Positions 52,828-61,298 of a stretch of DNA of 64,000 bases are shown here, piece after piece. Numbering within the stretch: the stretch's first letter is position 1; every line of letters begins with the position of its first letter. The notes below the pieces were generated by a model that saw nothing but the letters and a program-made list of their open reading frames with translations, was not told the origin of the DNA and did no database searches. The DNA is from Tsukamurella ocularis (GTDB lineage Bacteria; Actinomycetota; Actinomycetes; Mycobacteriales; Mycobacteriaceae): the NCBI RefSeq assembly GCF_024807615.1, contig NZ_JANUCJ010000001.1, forward strand, positions 248,001 through 312,000. Direction: 5' to 3'. Position numbers and translations under genes: made by a program.

Positions 52828-54039
52828 ATGAGCATGGACGCGCGGGCCGAGGCGTCGATCCTGCACGCCGATCTCGACTCCTTCTACGCCTCGGTCGAAC
52901 AGCGGGATCACCCCTGGCTGCGGGGCCGCCCCGTACTCGTGGGCTCCGGCGTCGTGCTGGCCGCCAGCTACGAGGCGAAGGCGAAGGGCGTCCGCTCCCC
53001 CATGCCGCACCGCGAGGCCCTCGCGCTCGCGCCGTTCGCGATCACCCAGCCGCCCCGGTTCGACGCCTACATGGAGGCCAGCCGCCGGGTCTTCGAGATC
53101 TTCCGGGACACCACGCCGCTGGTGGAGGGACTGTCGGTCGACGAGGCCTTCCTGGACGTGGGCGGCCTCCGCGCCATCCGCGGCACCCCGGTGCAGATCG
53201 CCGCCCGCCTCCGGGATCGGGTGGCGAAGGAGGTCGGGCTGCCGATCACCGTCGGCGTCGCACGCAGCAAGTTCCTCGCCAAGGTGGCGAGCGCCGTCGG
53301 CAAGCCCGACGGTCTGCTCGAGGTCCCGCCCGGCACGGAGCTGCAGTTCCTGCACCCGCTCCCGGTTCGGCGGTTGTGGGGCGTGGGCCCGAAGACCGAG
53401 GCCCGGCTGCGCGAGGTGGGGATCGCCACCGTCGGGCAGATCGCCGAGCTGGGCGAGCACCGCCTCGCGGCCTTCCTCGGGCGGGGCACCGCGCGACACC
53501 TGTACGCCCTCTCGATGGCGCACGACCCGCGCCGCGTCGACACCGGGCGGCGCCGCAAATCCATCGGCGCGCAGCGCGCCCTCGGCCGCAGGACGAAGTC
53601 GGAGGCTGAGATCGAGGGTACGGCGCTGGCGATCGTGGATCGTCTCGGCGAGCGGCTGCGGGCCGCCGGGCGCGTCACCCGCACCGTCGAACTACGACTA
53701 CGGTTCGACGACTTCTCCTCCGTCACCCGATCCCGATCGCTGCGCGAGCCCACGGATGCGACCGTGGTGGTGCTCACCACCGCGCGCGCCCTGCTCGACG
53801 AGGCGATGCCCCTGGTGCGTGAGCGCGGGTGCACGCTGATCGGGCTCTCGTTGGCGAACCTGGAGAGTCACGGCTCGGTGCAGCTCGCGCTGCCCTTCGA
53901 CGGCGGCGAGCACGACGCCGACCTGGACGTGGCCATGGACTCGCTGCGCAGCCGGTTCGGCCGAGCGGCGGTGACCCGCGGCTCGCTCCTGCATCGCCCC
54001 CTCGGGCCGGACGCGCCGATGCTCACCGAGCAGGACTAG
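52828..54039 (+). CDS. dinB: DNA polymerase IV (Y family)
   Basis: A 403-aa translesion polymerase. ILHADLDSFYASVEQ and LSVDEAFLDV hold the catalytic acidic residues; the fingers segment VLAASYEAKAKGVRSPM and helix-hairpin-helix LWGVGPKTEARLREVG are normal. A β-clamp-binding motif, QLALPF, is at about residues 352–357, so it resembles the clamp-binding DinB1 class. GATACT 6 nt before the ATG suggests a leaderless mRNA. No LexA-like box was seen in the short gap it shares with the acyl reductase gene. Confidence 0.93.
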   Translation: MSMDARAEASILHADLDSFYASVEQRDHPWLRGRPVLVGSGVVLAASYEAKAKGVRSPMPHREALALAPFAITQPPRFDAYMEASRRVFEIFRDTTPLVEGLSVDEAFLDVGGLRAIRGTPVQIAARLRDRVAKEVGLPITVGVARSKFLAKVASAVGKPDGLLEVPPGTELQFLHPLPVRRLWGVGPKTEARLREVGIATVGQIAELGEHRLAAFLGRGTARHLYALSMAHDPRRVDTGRRRKSIGAQRALGRRTKSEAEIEGTALAIVDRLGERLRAAGRVTRTVELRLRFDDFSSVTRSRSLREPTDATVVVLTTARALLDEAMPLVRERGCTLIGLSLANLESHGSVQLALPFDGGEHDADLDVAMDSLRSRFGRAAVTRGSLLHRPLGPDAPMLTEQD

Positions 54040-54057
54040 ACGGCACCGTCGGGATGG

Positions 54058-55530
54058 TCAGCGCCGGGCTGCCCGCCAGTCGGCGGCGGCCTTCTTCTCC
54101 TCCTCGACGCGGGCGGCGAAGGCCCGCCGCGCCGCGAGGTGCTCCGGGTTACGGCGCAGCACGAGGTAGGCGGCACCGACGACGAGGAACCAGAGCGGCG
54201 TCACGAGCATCGCCTGCAGCGTGTCGGTCTCGCGGGTGAAGGCCCACAGCAGGAACAGGAAGAACGCGAAGATCACCCACGGCATGACGGTGCCGAGCGG
54301 CATCTTGAAGGCGCTGTCCGCGTGCGCCTGCGGACGCCGCGAGCGGTACACCAGGTAGCTGACCAGGATGATCGTCCAGACGAACATGAAGCACAGCGAT
54401 GAGACCGTGGTGACCACGGTGAAGCCCGCGGACTTGTCCAGGCCGAAGCCGAGCAGCACCACCGACGACAGCATCATCACGCCCGTGAGGAACAGAGCGT
54501 TCTGCGGCACCTTGCGGCCCGACAGCTTGGCGAAGACTTTCGGGGCATCCCCCTCGGTGGCGAGGCCGTAGACCATGCGCGAGGTGGAGTAGATACCCGA
54601 GTTCGCCGACGACATGGCGGAGGTGAGCACGACGGCGTTCACCAGGTGCGCGGCGGCGCCCAGCCCGGCGAGGGTGAAGAGCATGACGAACGGCGACTCG
54701 TCCTTGCTGAACCGGTCCCACGGCACGACCGACATGAGGATCACCAGCGAGCCGACGTAGAAGAGCAGGATGCGGATCGGGATGGCGTTGATCGCGCGGG
54801 GCAGGTTCTTCTCGGGGTTCTTCGTCTCGGCGGCCGCGGTGCCCACGAGTTCGATGCCGACGAAGGCGAAGACGGCGATCTGGAAGCCTGCCACGAAGCC
54901 CATGAAGCCCTGGGGGAAGACGCCGCCGTGCTCCCACAGGTTGGTGAGCGAGGCACGCGCGCCGTCGTGCTCGAAGCCGGTGATGATGAGCACGGCGCCG
55001 ACGATGATGAGCGCAACGATCGCGACGATCTTGATCATGGCGAACCAGAACTCGGTCTCGCCGAAGGCGCGGACCGTCGGCAGGTTGAGGCCGATGAGAA
55101 GCACGATCACCGCGACCGCGGGAATCCACGGCGGAATGTCCTTCGCCCAGAAGGTGATGTAGACCGAGGCGATCACGACCACGTCCGCGACGGCGGTGAC
55201 CACCCAGCAGAACCAGTAGGTCCAGCCGGTGAAGTGCGCAGCCCACGGGCCGAGGATGTCGCCGGCGAAATCGGAGAAGTTGCGGTACCCGGTCCGGCTG
55301 AGCAGCAGCTCACCCATCGCGCGCATGACGAAGTACAGCATGAAGCCGATCACCATGTAGACGACGATCACCGACGGCCCGGCCACCGAGATGGTCTTGC
55401 CGGACCCCATGAACAGGCCCGTGCCGATGGCGCCGCCGATCGCGATGAGCTGGATGTGGCGATTGCTCAGGGCTCGGGTGAGCTGCTCACCCTCCTCCGG
55501 ATTCGACGGTGCCGCGGGTGAGGTGGTCAT
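54058..55530 (-). CDS. CycA-like amino-acid permease (D-Ala/D-Ser/Gly type)
   Basis: A 490-aa APC permease. LSNRHIQLIAIGGAIGTGLFMGSGKTISVAGPSVI, RAMGELLLS, RNFSDFAGDILGPWAAHFTGWTYWFCWV and GIELVGTAAAETKNPEKNLPRAIN closely follow CycA/AnsP-type transporters. The ETKNPEKNLPRAIN loop and length favour CycA (D-alanine, D-serine, glycine). I use ATG 55530; a GTG four codons upstream is possible. No ribosome-binding site is obvious for either. The C-terminal tail is long and charged. Confidence 0.85.
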   Translation of the reverse strand: MTTSPAAPSNPEEGEQLTRALSNRHIQLIAIGGAIGTGLFMGSGKTISVAGPSVIVVYMVIGFMLYFVMRAMGELLLSRTGYRNFSDFAGDILGPWAAHFTGWTYWFCWVVTAVADVVVIASVYITFWAKDIPPWIPAVAVIVLLIGLNLPTVRAFGETEFWFAMIKIVAIVALIIVGAVLIITGFEHDGARASLTNLWEHGGVFPQGFMGFVAGFQIAVFAFVGIELVGTAAAETKNPEKNLPRAINAIPIRILLFYVGSLVILMSVVPWDRFSKDESPFVMLFTLAGLGAAAHLVNAVVLTSAMSSANSGIYSTSRMVYGLATEGDAPKVFAKLSGRKVPQNALFLTGVMMLSSVVLLGFGLDKSAGFTVVTTVSSLCFMFVWTIILVSYLVYRSRRPQAHADSAFKMPLGTVMPWVIFAFFLFLLWAFTRETDTLQAMLVTPLWFLVVGAAYLVLRRNPEHLAARRAFAARVEEEKKAAADWRAARR

Positions 55531-55692
55531 GCTGCGGGACACTAATCGATCCCGGTGAGTCGCAGTTCACTCGGGAGGCGCAACGGGGCCCTCGGACCGC
55601 GGCGTGCCGACCCACGTACTGCTGGACTTCGGGGGCCGAGCCCGTCGGATCAGCCCGGCCTGATCAGAACGAGCGAGGAAGGCCGGGGCGGA
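55531..55692. other. Gap between M18 peptidase and CycA-like permease genes
   Basis: About 160 bp without a gene. A small hairpin, GATCAG (55648–55653) with CTGATC (55660–55665), may end transcription of the peptidase–purine operon. Next to it short direct repeats (GGCCGGGGCG twice, and GCGAGGAAGGC twice) run into the peptidase 3' end. Nothing else was recognised. Confidence 0.35.
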
Positions 55693-56967
55693 TCAGGCCG
55701 GGGCGAGGAAGGCGGCGAGGGCGGCGGAGTAGTAGCCGATGTCGGCGGAGCCCATGAGCTCGCGCGCGCTGTGCATCGCAAGCTGCGGCGCGCCCACGTC
55801 GACCGTGGTCAGGCCGGTGCGGGCCGCGGTGATCGGACCGATCGTCGAGCCGCAGGGCAGGTCGGCGCGGTGCACGTAGCGCTGCAGCGGAACGCCCGCC
55901 TGCTCGGCGGCGAGGGCGAACAGCGCCTCGCCGTCGGAGTCCGACGCGTAGCGCAGGTTCTGGTTCACCTTGAGCACAGGCCCGCCGTTCACCGCGATGT
56001 GGTGCGCGGGCTCGTGCCGGTCCGGGTAGTTCGGGTGCGTCGCGTGCGCCATGTCGCCGGACGCCACCGCGGACAGGCTCAGCGTGCGCAGGAAGTCCTC
56101 GCGGCTCAGGCTGTGCGACAGGCCGATCCGCTCCAGCACCGTGATGAGGAAGTCGGACGCGGCGCCGCGATCGGAGCCCGAGCCCACCTCCTCGTGATCG
56201 AAGAGCGCCAGCACGGGCACGATCCCGTCGACCGGGGTGACCGCCAGGAGCGCCTCGGTGCCCGCGTAGCAGGTGCCCTGATTGTCGAGCCGGGGCGCGG
56301 AGACGAGGTCATCGTCGGCCCCGACGGGGCGCGACGGCGCCAGATCGTGCGTCATCAGCTCGAAGCCGAGCACGTCGTCGGCGGCGTAGCCCTCCGAAGC
56401 GGCGACCCGCGCGAGGAAGCCGCCGGCGCCGGCGGTGCCCCAGATCGCGCGCAGGTGCCGCTGAGGATCGAGCTCGACGCCCTTGCGGTTCTCCGAGAGG
56501 TGGATGGCGAGCTGCGGCACGCGCAGGAGCGGTTCATCGATGCGCACCAGCGTGTGCACCACCTTGCCGCCCTCGCGGACCGCGATCCGACCGGAGACGC
56601 CGAGGTCGCGGTCGAGCCAGGAGTTGAGCCACGCCCCGCCGTAGGGCTCGAGGAGCACTTGCGCGAGCCCCGCGGACTCAGCGTCGTGATGCTGCTTGAC
56701 GCGCAGGTTCGGGCTGTCGGTGTGGCCGCCGACGATGCGGAACGCCGGGAGCTCGCCGTGCTCGCAGTGCGAGGAGTCGAAGGCGATGATCGAGCCGCCG
56801 CGCACCACGAAGTACTTGCCGGGCCCCGGCCAGACGTCGTGCTCGACGAGCTCCGTGTACCCGGCCTCACCGAGGCGGCGGGCCACCGTCTGGCACACGT
56901 GGAAGGGCGAAGGGGAGGCGTCGACGAAGGCGCACAACCCTCCGGCGGAGGCTCGGCCGGTAGCCAT
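55693..56967 (-). CDS. pepC: M18 family aminopeptidase
   Basis: A 424-aa zinc aminopeptidase of the aspartyl-aminopeptidase family. [15 protein letters not shown] carries the first zinc His/Asp; [12 protein letters not shown] the bridging Asp; [20 protein letters not shown] the catalytic Glu pair; and [17 protein letters not shown] with MHSARE the C-terminal ligands. It releases N-terminal, often acidic, residues in the cytosol. The ATG shares one base with the purQ stop, so it is co-translated with purS–purQ. In M. tuberculosis the pepC gene is also near purQ/purL (from memory). Confidence 0.92.
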   Translation of the reverse strand: MATGRASAGGLCAFVDASPSPFHVCQTVARRLGEAGYTELVEHDVWPGPGKYFVVRGGSIIAFDSSHCEHGELPAFRIVGGHTDSPNLRVKQHHDAESAGLAQVLLEPYGGAWLNSWLDRDLGVSGRIAVREGGKVVHTLVRIDEPLLRVPQLAIHLSENRKGVELDPQRHLRAIWGTAGAGGFLARVAASEGYAADDVLGFELMTHDLAPSRPVGADDDLVSAPRLDNQGTCYAGTEALLAVTPVDGIVPVLALFDHEEVGSGSDRGAASDFLITVLERIGLSHSLSREDFLRTLSLSAVASGDMAHATHPNYPDRHEPAHHIAVNGGPVLKVNQNLRYASDSDGEALFALAAEQAGVPLQRYVHRADLPCGSTIGPITAARTGLTTVDVGAPQLAMHSARELMGSADIGYYSAALAAFLAPA

Positions 56968-57641
56968 CAGGCCGACAGCACCGCGTCCAGCGCGGAGTAG
57001 AAGATACCCAGCCCGTCGTCCGACGGTCCGGTGAGCGCCTCGGTGGCGTGCTCCGGGTGCGGCATGAGACCGACGACGCGGCCGTTCGCCGAGGCGATGC
57101 CCGCGATGCCGCGCATGGCGCCGTTGGGGTTGTCGCCCGCATAACGGAAAGCGACGCGGCCCTCACCCTCCAGCTCGTCGAGCACGTGCTCGTCGGCCAC
57201 GTAGCGGCCCTCTCCGGACTTGAGCGGCACCAGGATCTCGGCGCCCGGCTCGTAGCGGGAGGTCCACGCGGTGTTCGTGGCCTCGACGCGCAGCCACTCG
57301 TCGCGGCAGATGAAGTGCAGGCCCGCATTGCGCACCAGCGCGCCGGGCAGCAGGCCCGCCTCGCACAGGATCTGGAAGCCGTTGCAGATGCCGAGCACCG
57401 GCATGCCCTTGCCCGCGGCCTCGACGACCTCGGTCATCACGGGGGCGAGGGAGGCGATGGCGCCCGCGCGCAGGTAGTCGCCGTAGGAGAAGCCTCCGGG
57501 CACGACGACGGCGTCGACGCCCTGCAGGTCGTGGTCCTTATGCCAGAGGGCGACGGCCTCGCCGCCGGCTCGCTCGACCGCGCGCGCCGCGTCGACGTCG
57601 TCGAGCGTGCCGGGGAAGGTGATGACGCCGACGCGGGTCAC
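56967..57641 (-). CDS. purQ: Phosphoribosylformylglycinamidine synthase subunit PurQ
   Basis: Class I glutamine amidotransferase (224 aa) that feeds ammonia to Pur[20 protein letters not shown], the nucleophile elbow [11 protein letters not shown] (Cys86) and MPHPEHA with the catalytic His/Glu are intact. GTG start overlaps purS by 4 nt (GTGA), and the stop is fused by one base to the M18 gene. PurL lies about 22 kb away in this window rather than adjacent, as in mycobacteria. Confidence 0.96.
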   Translation of the reverse strand: MTRVGVITFPGTLDDVDAARAVERAGGEAVALWHKDHDLQGVDAVVVPGGFSYGDYLRAGAIASLAPVMTEVVEAAGKGMPVLGICNGFQILCEAGLLPGALVRNAGLHFICRDEWLRVEATNTAWTSRYEPGAEILVPLKSGEGRYVADEHVLDELEGEGRVAFRYAGDNPNGAMRGIAGIASANGRVVGLMPHPEHATEALTGPSDDGLGIFYSALDAVLSA

Positions 57642-57877
57642 GCGTCGACCCGCGTCACGGTGAAGTCCTCGATCACGGTGTTGGTGAGCACCTCGGCCGC
57701 GATCCTCTCGAGCTGATCGTCGCTCAGGTCGGCGTCGACCTCGAGCTCGAACCGCTTGCCCTGCCGCACATCCGCGACACCGGCGAAGCCGAGGCGGTCG
57801 AGTGCGCCCACGATCGCCTTCCCCTGCGGGTCCAGGATCTCGGCCTTCGGCATCACGTCCACCACAATCCGTGCCAC
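57638..57877 (-). CDS. purS: Phosphoribosylformylglycinamidine synthase subunit PurS
   Basis: A 79-aa scaffold protein bridging PurL and Pur[22 protein letters not shown] and [14 protein letters not shown] are diagnostic. GTG at 57877 is chosen for its fit to family length and GGGAG upstream; a longer in-frame reading of 70 codons crosses the promoter. A TAAACT –10 at 57941 to 57936 gives a leader of about 50 nt. First gene of purS–purQ–M18. Confidence 0.95.
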   Translation of the reverse strand: MARIVVDVMPKAEILDPQGKAIVGALDRLGFAGVADVRQGKRFELEVDADLSDDQLERIAAEVLTNTVIEDFTVTRVDA

Positions 57878-57935
57878 GTTGCGGCTCCCTCTCGATTCGA
57901 CCGCGCGCTCGGGTGTCGATCGCGCTGTACGGGTC

Positions 57936-57953
57936 AGTTTACCGGCGCATACT
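57936..57953. promoter_or_regulatory. Divergent promoters of purS and MBL-fold gene
   Basis: On the minus strand TAAACT (57941 to 57936) heads purS. On the plus strand CATACT lies 6 nt before the MBL-fold ATG at 57960, predicting a leaderless message. The two –10 boxes are only a few bases apart, so the promoters overlap and may compete. Confidence 0.45.
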
Positions 57954-57959
57954 GGCGAC

Positions 57960-58604
57960 ATGCGACTCACCCACTTCCACCATTCGTGCGTCCTCGTGGA
58001 GATGTCGGAGACGCGCGTGCTCTTCGACCCGGGCACCTTCTCCCACGGCTTCGAAGGCCTGACCGGGCTCGACGCCATCGTCGTCACCCACCAGCATCCC
58101 GATCACATCGACCCCGCCCGGATCGACGCCCTCGTCGACGCCAATCCCGACGCGCAGCTGTTCGCCGATCCCACGACCGCGGCCGCGCGCGGCGGACGCT
58201 GGATCGCAGCGCTCCCCGGTCACGACTACGGCATCGGCAACCTCATCGCGCGGGCCGTGGGCGGCACGCACGCGGTGATCCACCCGGACCTGCCGACGAT
58301 CGACAACACGTCGATCCTGCTGGGCGACGAGGAACGCATCGGCCGCTTCTACCACCCCGGGGACGCGCTCTTCGTGCCCGACGTCTCCGTCGACGTACTC
58401 GGCCTGCCCGTGAACGCGCCGTGGTGCCGGATCAGCGAGACCGTCGACTTCTTCCGAGCCGTGAATCCCGCCGTCGGGGTGCCCATCCACGACGCTCTGC
58501 TCTCCGCGGAGGGGTCGGGGATCTACCTCGGCCGGCTCGCGGACATGCGTCCGGACGGTGCCGACTTCGTCCCGTGGGGCACGGAGGAATCCCGCGAGTT
58601 CTGA
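57960..58604 (+). CDS. MBL-fold metal-dependent hydrolase
   Basis: A 214-aa metallo-β-lactamase-fold protein of the UlaG/RNase-J-like small type. THFHHSCVLVEMSETRVLFDPG starts the fold; VTHQHPDHIDPARID is the HxHxDH metal motif (here THQHPDH); YHPGDAL and IHDALLS supply later ligands. Substrate is unknown. A leaderless start is likely. Convergent with the next methyltransferase, 13 bp apart. Confidence 0.85.
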   Translation: MRLTHFHHSCVLVEMSETRVLFDPGTFSHGFEGLTGLDAIVVTHQHPDHIDPARIDALVDANPDAQLFADPTTAAARGGRWIAALPGHDYGIGNLIARAVGGTHAVIHPDLPTIDNTSILLGDEERIGRFYHPGDALFVPDVSVDVLGLPVNAPWCRISETVDFFRAVNPAVGVPIHDALLSAEGSGIYLGRLADMRPDGADFVPWGTEESREF

Positions 58605-58617
58605 CGGTGCTCGGCGC

Positions 58618-59421
58618 TCAGGCCCGGAAGAGGTTCATCCGGTACGCCGAGACCATCGGCGTGAAGCTCGCGATCCGGAGCAACAGCCGGTATTTCCAGG
58701 GCCACCGCGCGGCGACGGCGGCCTGGGGCTGCCCGAACGACCGACTTTCGAGGAGTCGCACGCCCACGGACTCGAGTGACCGCGGGTCGTCGCAGGTCCA
58801 CTGCATCCGTGCGGGGATGGATCTGAAGACGGGGTTCTTGTCCTGGTTGTTCATCATGAACGCGCCACCGGTGTCGATCGCGATCCGGTCGCCCGGGAAC
58901 CGTCGGGCGATGCGTCCGAGCACGTCGCGTACCCGATCCTCGGGGAAATACAGCAGGACCGCCTCGGAGAGCAGGAAAACTGGGCCGCCACGCTCGACGA
59001 CGCTCGCGTGCCAGTCCTCGTCGAAGATCGAACCGGCGATCATCGTGTATCTGTCCCCGTCCGCGAAGAACCTTCTACGCAGCGCCATCGTGTCGGGGAC
59101 GTCGAGGTCGAACCACCGGACGGTGCCGTTGTCGAGCCGGTCGAAGCGCGTGGAGAGTCCGCAGCCGAGATCGACGACGGTGCCCTCGGGGTGCTCGGTG
59201 AGGAAGTCGCGCACGTACTGGTCGAAGATCGACGCGCGCAGCACCGCGCCGGGCAGCGACGGACCGTTGAATCTCCTGAAGTCGTAGTCGATGGACTCGA
59301 CGAGATCGATCGCCGTGGTGTCACCGAGCACGCTCCGCCGCGCGGCGGCGTCGCGCGCTCGCCCGTACAGCGGGATGAGGAGTGTCTCCTGGACGTCGCC
59401 GAGCTCGACCTTCACCTTCAT
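58618..59421 (-). CDS. Class I SAM-dependent methyltransferase (LCMT/PPM1-like)
   Basis: A 267-aa O-methyltransferase of the leucine carboxyl methyltransferase-like group, which includes polyketide-tailoring enzymes. LGDVQETLLIPLYGRARDA and the SAM site VVDLGCGLSTRFDRLDNGTVRWFDLDVPDTMALRRRFF are diagnostic, followed by FLLSEAVLLYFPEDRVRDVL. Substrate unknown. It reads towards the MBL gene and has no obvious partner. Confidence 0.83.
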   Translation of the reverse strand: MKVKVELGDVQETLLIPLYGRARDAAARRSVLGDTTAIDLVESIDYDFRRFNGPSLPGAVLRASIFDQYVRDFLTEHPEGTVVDLGCGLSTRFDRLDNGTVRWFDLDVPDTMALRRRFFADGDRYTMIAGSIFDEDWHASVVERGGPVFLLSEAVLLYFPEDRVRDVLGRIARRFPGDRIAIDTGGAFMMNNQDKNPVFRSIPARMQWTCDDPRSLESVGVRLLESRSFGQPQAAVAARWPWKYRLLLRIASFTPMVSAYRMNLFRA

Positions 59422-59462
59422 AAGGTCACCCTAACCAGATCGTCAAGGGGCTCGCGTCGGCG

Positions 59463-60161
59463 TCACGCCGCGAGGAGCACCTTCACCCGGTGCTCGTAGA
59501 CGGCCGGCACCGCGCCGTGGTGCAGGGTGAGGTCGACGGCGTCGAGCATCGTGCGCGAAACCGTCGACGAGGCGAGCCGGCGGGCGTCGACAGCGAGACG
59601 GAGAGTGCCGCCCCGTCGGGCGATGCGGTTGGCCTGGGCGAGCAGAGCCCGGCACCACCAGGGCTCGCTGAGGAAGCCGTCGCCGATGCCGAGGACGCGG
59701 GCCTTCTCCTCCTCGCCGGTGACGAGGTCGGTGATCGCGGTGTAGCCGAGGTTGAGCCGGAATCCGGCGTTCGGCAGGGCGAGCACCGCGCCGGTGGAGG
59801 CGTTCCAGCGGGGCGCGGCGAAGACGCGGGTGCGCAGGCCGACGGTCTCGAGGACGCGATCGGCTGCGGCGAGCCGCAGCCCCGCCTCGTGCGCGCCGAG
59901 GGTCGAGGACTCGGCGCGACGCCGTTTCGTCGCGGCCTGGTCGTAGCCGTTGAGCACGATCGCATCGCCTCCGGCGCGGCGCTCCCGCAGGAAGGACTGG
60001 GTCGACGGGTCGTCGAGCAGCTTGTACTTGCCCTTCAGGCGTGGCGCCACGAGCAGCGAGACGGGCACTCCACGCTCGTCCATCTGCGCCGCGAACCGTT
60101 CCACGTCCGCGCGAGTGGTGTCGGAGAGGGCGGAGACGGAGACGTACAACGGCGAACTCAT
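59463..60161 (-). CDS. DUF2334 polysaccharide-deacetylase-like protein
   Basis: A 232-aa protein of the DUF2334 group, related to polysaccharide deacetylases. LYVSVSALSDTTRADVERFAAQMDERGVPVSLLVAPRLKGKY is the N-terminal strand–helix unit, with DAIVLNGYDQAA and VFAAPRWNASTGAVLALPNAGFRLN following. The usual metal-binding Asp-Asp and His-x-x-x-His are not obvious, so catalytic activity is doubtful. A homologue lies beside purS in M. tuberculosis (Rv0787, from memory). Confidence 0.75.
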   Translation of the reverse strand: MSSPLYVSVSALSDTTRADVERFAAQMDERGVPVSLLVAPRLKGKYKLLDDPSTQSFLRERRAGGDAIVLNGYDQAATKRRRAESSTLGAHEAGLRLAAADRVLETVGLRTRVFAAPRWNASTGAVLALPNAGFRLNLGYTAITDLVTGEEEKARVLGIGDGFLSEPWWCRALLAQANRIARRGGTLRLAVDARRLASSTVSRTMLDAVDLTLHHGAVPAVYEHRVKVLLAA

Positions 60162-60229
60162 ATCCGCAGTGTGCGCGCCCCAGGTGTCCCGTTCGGGGAC
60201 GACAGGTTACGTGTCGCCCAACTGGCCGG

Positions 60230-60721
60230 TCAGGCCGGCAGCACGGCCTCGATCGCGGAGACGACGGCGTCCGACTCCGGTTCGGTGCGAGGCCGGAAGC
60301 GCTGCACGCTCGTGTGATCCGGCGCGATGAGGAATTTCTCGAAGTTCCACTGGATGTCGCCGGCCTCACCCTCGGCGTCGACGGTCTTCGTCAGCTCCGC
60401 GTACAGCGGATTCCGATTCTCGCCGTTGACCTCTGCCTTCTCCAGGAGCGGGAAGGTGACACCGTAGCTCGTGGAGCAGAACGTCGCGATCTCCTCTGCG
60501 GTGCCGGGCTCCTGGCCGGCGAACTGATTGCAGGGCACGCCGAGCACCGTCAGGCCGCGATCGGCGTAGCGGGTCGCGAGGGCCTCCAGGCCGGCGTACT
60601 GCGGGGTCAGCCCACACTTGCTGGCGACGTTGACGACGAGCACGGCGCGGCCGACGTAGTCGGCGAGGGAGGTGGCGGCACCGTCGAGCGTGGTGAGGGC
60701 GATGGAGTCGAGAGCGGTCAT
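60230..60721 (-). CDS. Glutathione peroxidase-family peroxidase
   Basis: A 163-aa thiol peroxidase. The peroxidatic Cys36 is in NVASKCGLTPQYAGLEAL; the catalytic Gln is in VPCNQFAGQEPG; Trp and Asn are in IQWNFEKFLI. A further Cys (ATFCSTSYGVTFP) is the probable resolving residue of the thioredoxin-dependent type, so despite the name it likely uses thioredoxin or mycoredoxin. ATG 60721 is chosen by family length. Divergent from a MarR regulator with one N-terminal cysteine, which may control it. Confidence 0.9.
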   Translation of the reverse strand: MTALDSIALTTLDGAATSLADYVGRAVLVVNVASKCGLTPQYAGLEALATRYADRGLTVLGVPCNQFAGQEPGTAEEIATFCSTSYGVTFPLLEKAEVNGENRNPLYAELTKTVDAEGEAGDIQWNFEKFLIAPDHTSVQRFRPRTEPESDAVVSAIEAVLPA

Positions 60722-60767
60722 GCGCCCGAGCCTACGCGGAGGTGTAACGCAGGACACATCTATCTCA

Positions 60768-60797
60768 ATTGCGCAATGGTTGCGCGAGAGTTATCGT
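60768..60797 (+). promoter_or_regulatory. MarR-gene promoter with overlapping dyad
   Basis: ATTGCGCAAT (60768–60777) is a perfect 10-bp palindrome, and TTGCGC recurs at 60769 and 60780. The first TTGCGC can serve as –35; TATCGT (60792–60797) is a TANNNT –10 located 7 nt before the GTG at 60804, so a leaderless start is predicted. The site is in the gap shared with the glutathione peroxidase gene. Confidence 0.6.
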
Positions 60798-60803
60798 TTT
60801 TGG

Positions 60804-61298
60804 GTGCAAGCAACCTCCACGAACGTCACCCCTGAGGACCTCACCACGGTCTTTTCAGAGTTCATGGGCCGACTCATGTGCAACGTCACGCAGGAGAGTC
60901 TGGGCACCATGTTGTCGTCGGACATCACGGCGCACCAGTTCCACATCCTGCTGCAGCTCGCGGCGGCTGAGACCCCGCTCCCGATCAACCGGCTCGCCGA
61001 TGATCTGGGGCTGTCCGTCGCCGCCACGGGACGCAACGTGGAGAAGCTTGTCCAGCTCGAGATGGTGGATCGGCGTGAGGACGCCTCGGACCGCCGGATC
61101 AAGAACCTGACCATCACCGACCTCGGGCGAAAAACAGTTGCGTCCGCGATCAGCGACAAGCACCGTGAGGTACTGAGCTTCGCGGAGCGACTCCCGCTCG
61201 CGCTGCGCGTCCGGCTGTACGACGTGATGGTCGAGATCCTCGACGAGGGCCTGATCCCTCCGAACCCCTTCTTCACCGCAATGAAAGAGAACGCATGA
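60804..61298 (+). CDS. MarR family transcriptional regulator
   Basis: A 164-aa winged-helix regulator: HQFHILLQLAAAETPLPINRLADDLGLSVAATGRNVEKLVQLEMVDRREDASDRRIKNLTITDLGRK is the full MarR core. The only cysteine, Cys26, is in the N-terminal dimer helix (FMGRLMCNVTQ), the place of the sensing cysteine in OhrR-type MarR proteins. Peroxide sensing is thus possible but unproven. GTG at 60804 is a predicted leaderless start. It overlaps the efflux pump gene by 4 nt and diverges from glutathione peroxidase. Confidence 0.88.
   Translation: MQATSTNVTPEDLTTVFSEFMGRLMCNVTQESLGTMLSSDITAHQFHILLQLAAAETPLPINRLADDLGLSVAATGRNVEKLVQLEMVDRREDASDRRIKNLTITDLGRKTVASAISDKHREVLSFAERLPLALRVRLYDVMVEILDEGLIPPNPFFTAMKENA

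Noticed and set aside
55670-55715. Short GGCCGGGGCG and GCGAGGAAGGC repeats as a CRISPR or mobile-element trace
   Set aside because: There are only two copies each, with irregular spacing at a gene end. No spacers, target-site duplications or transposase are present.
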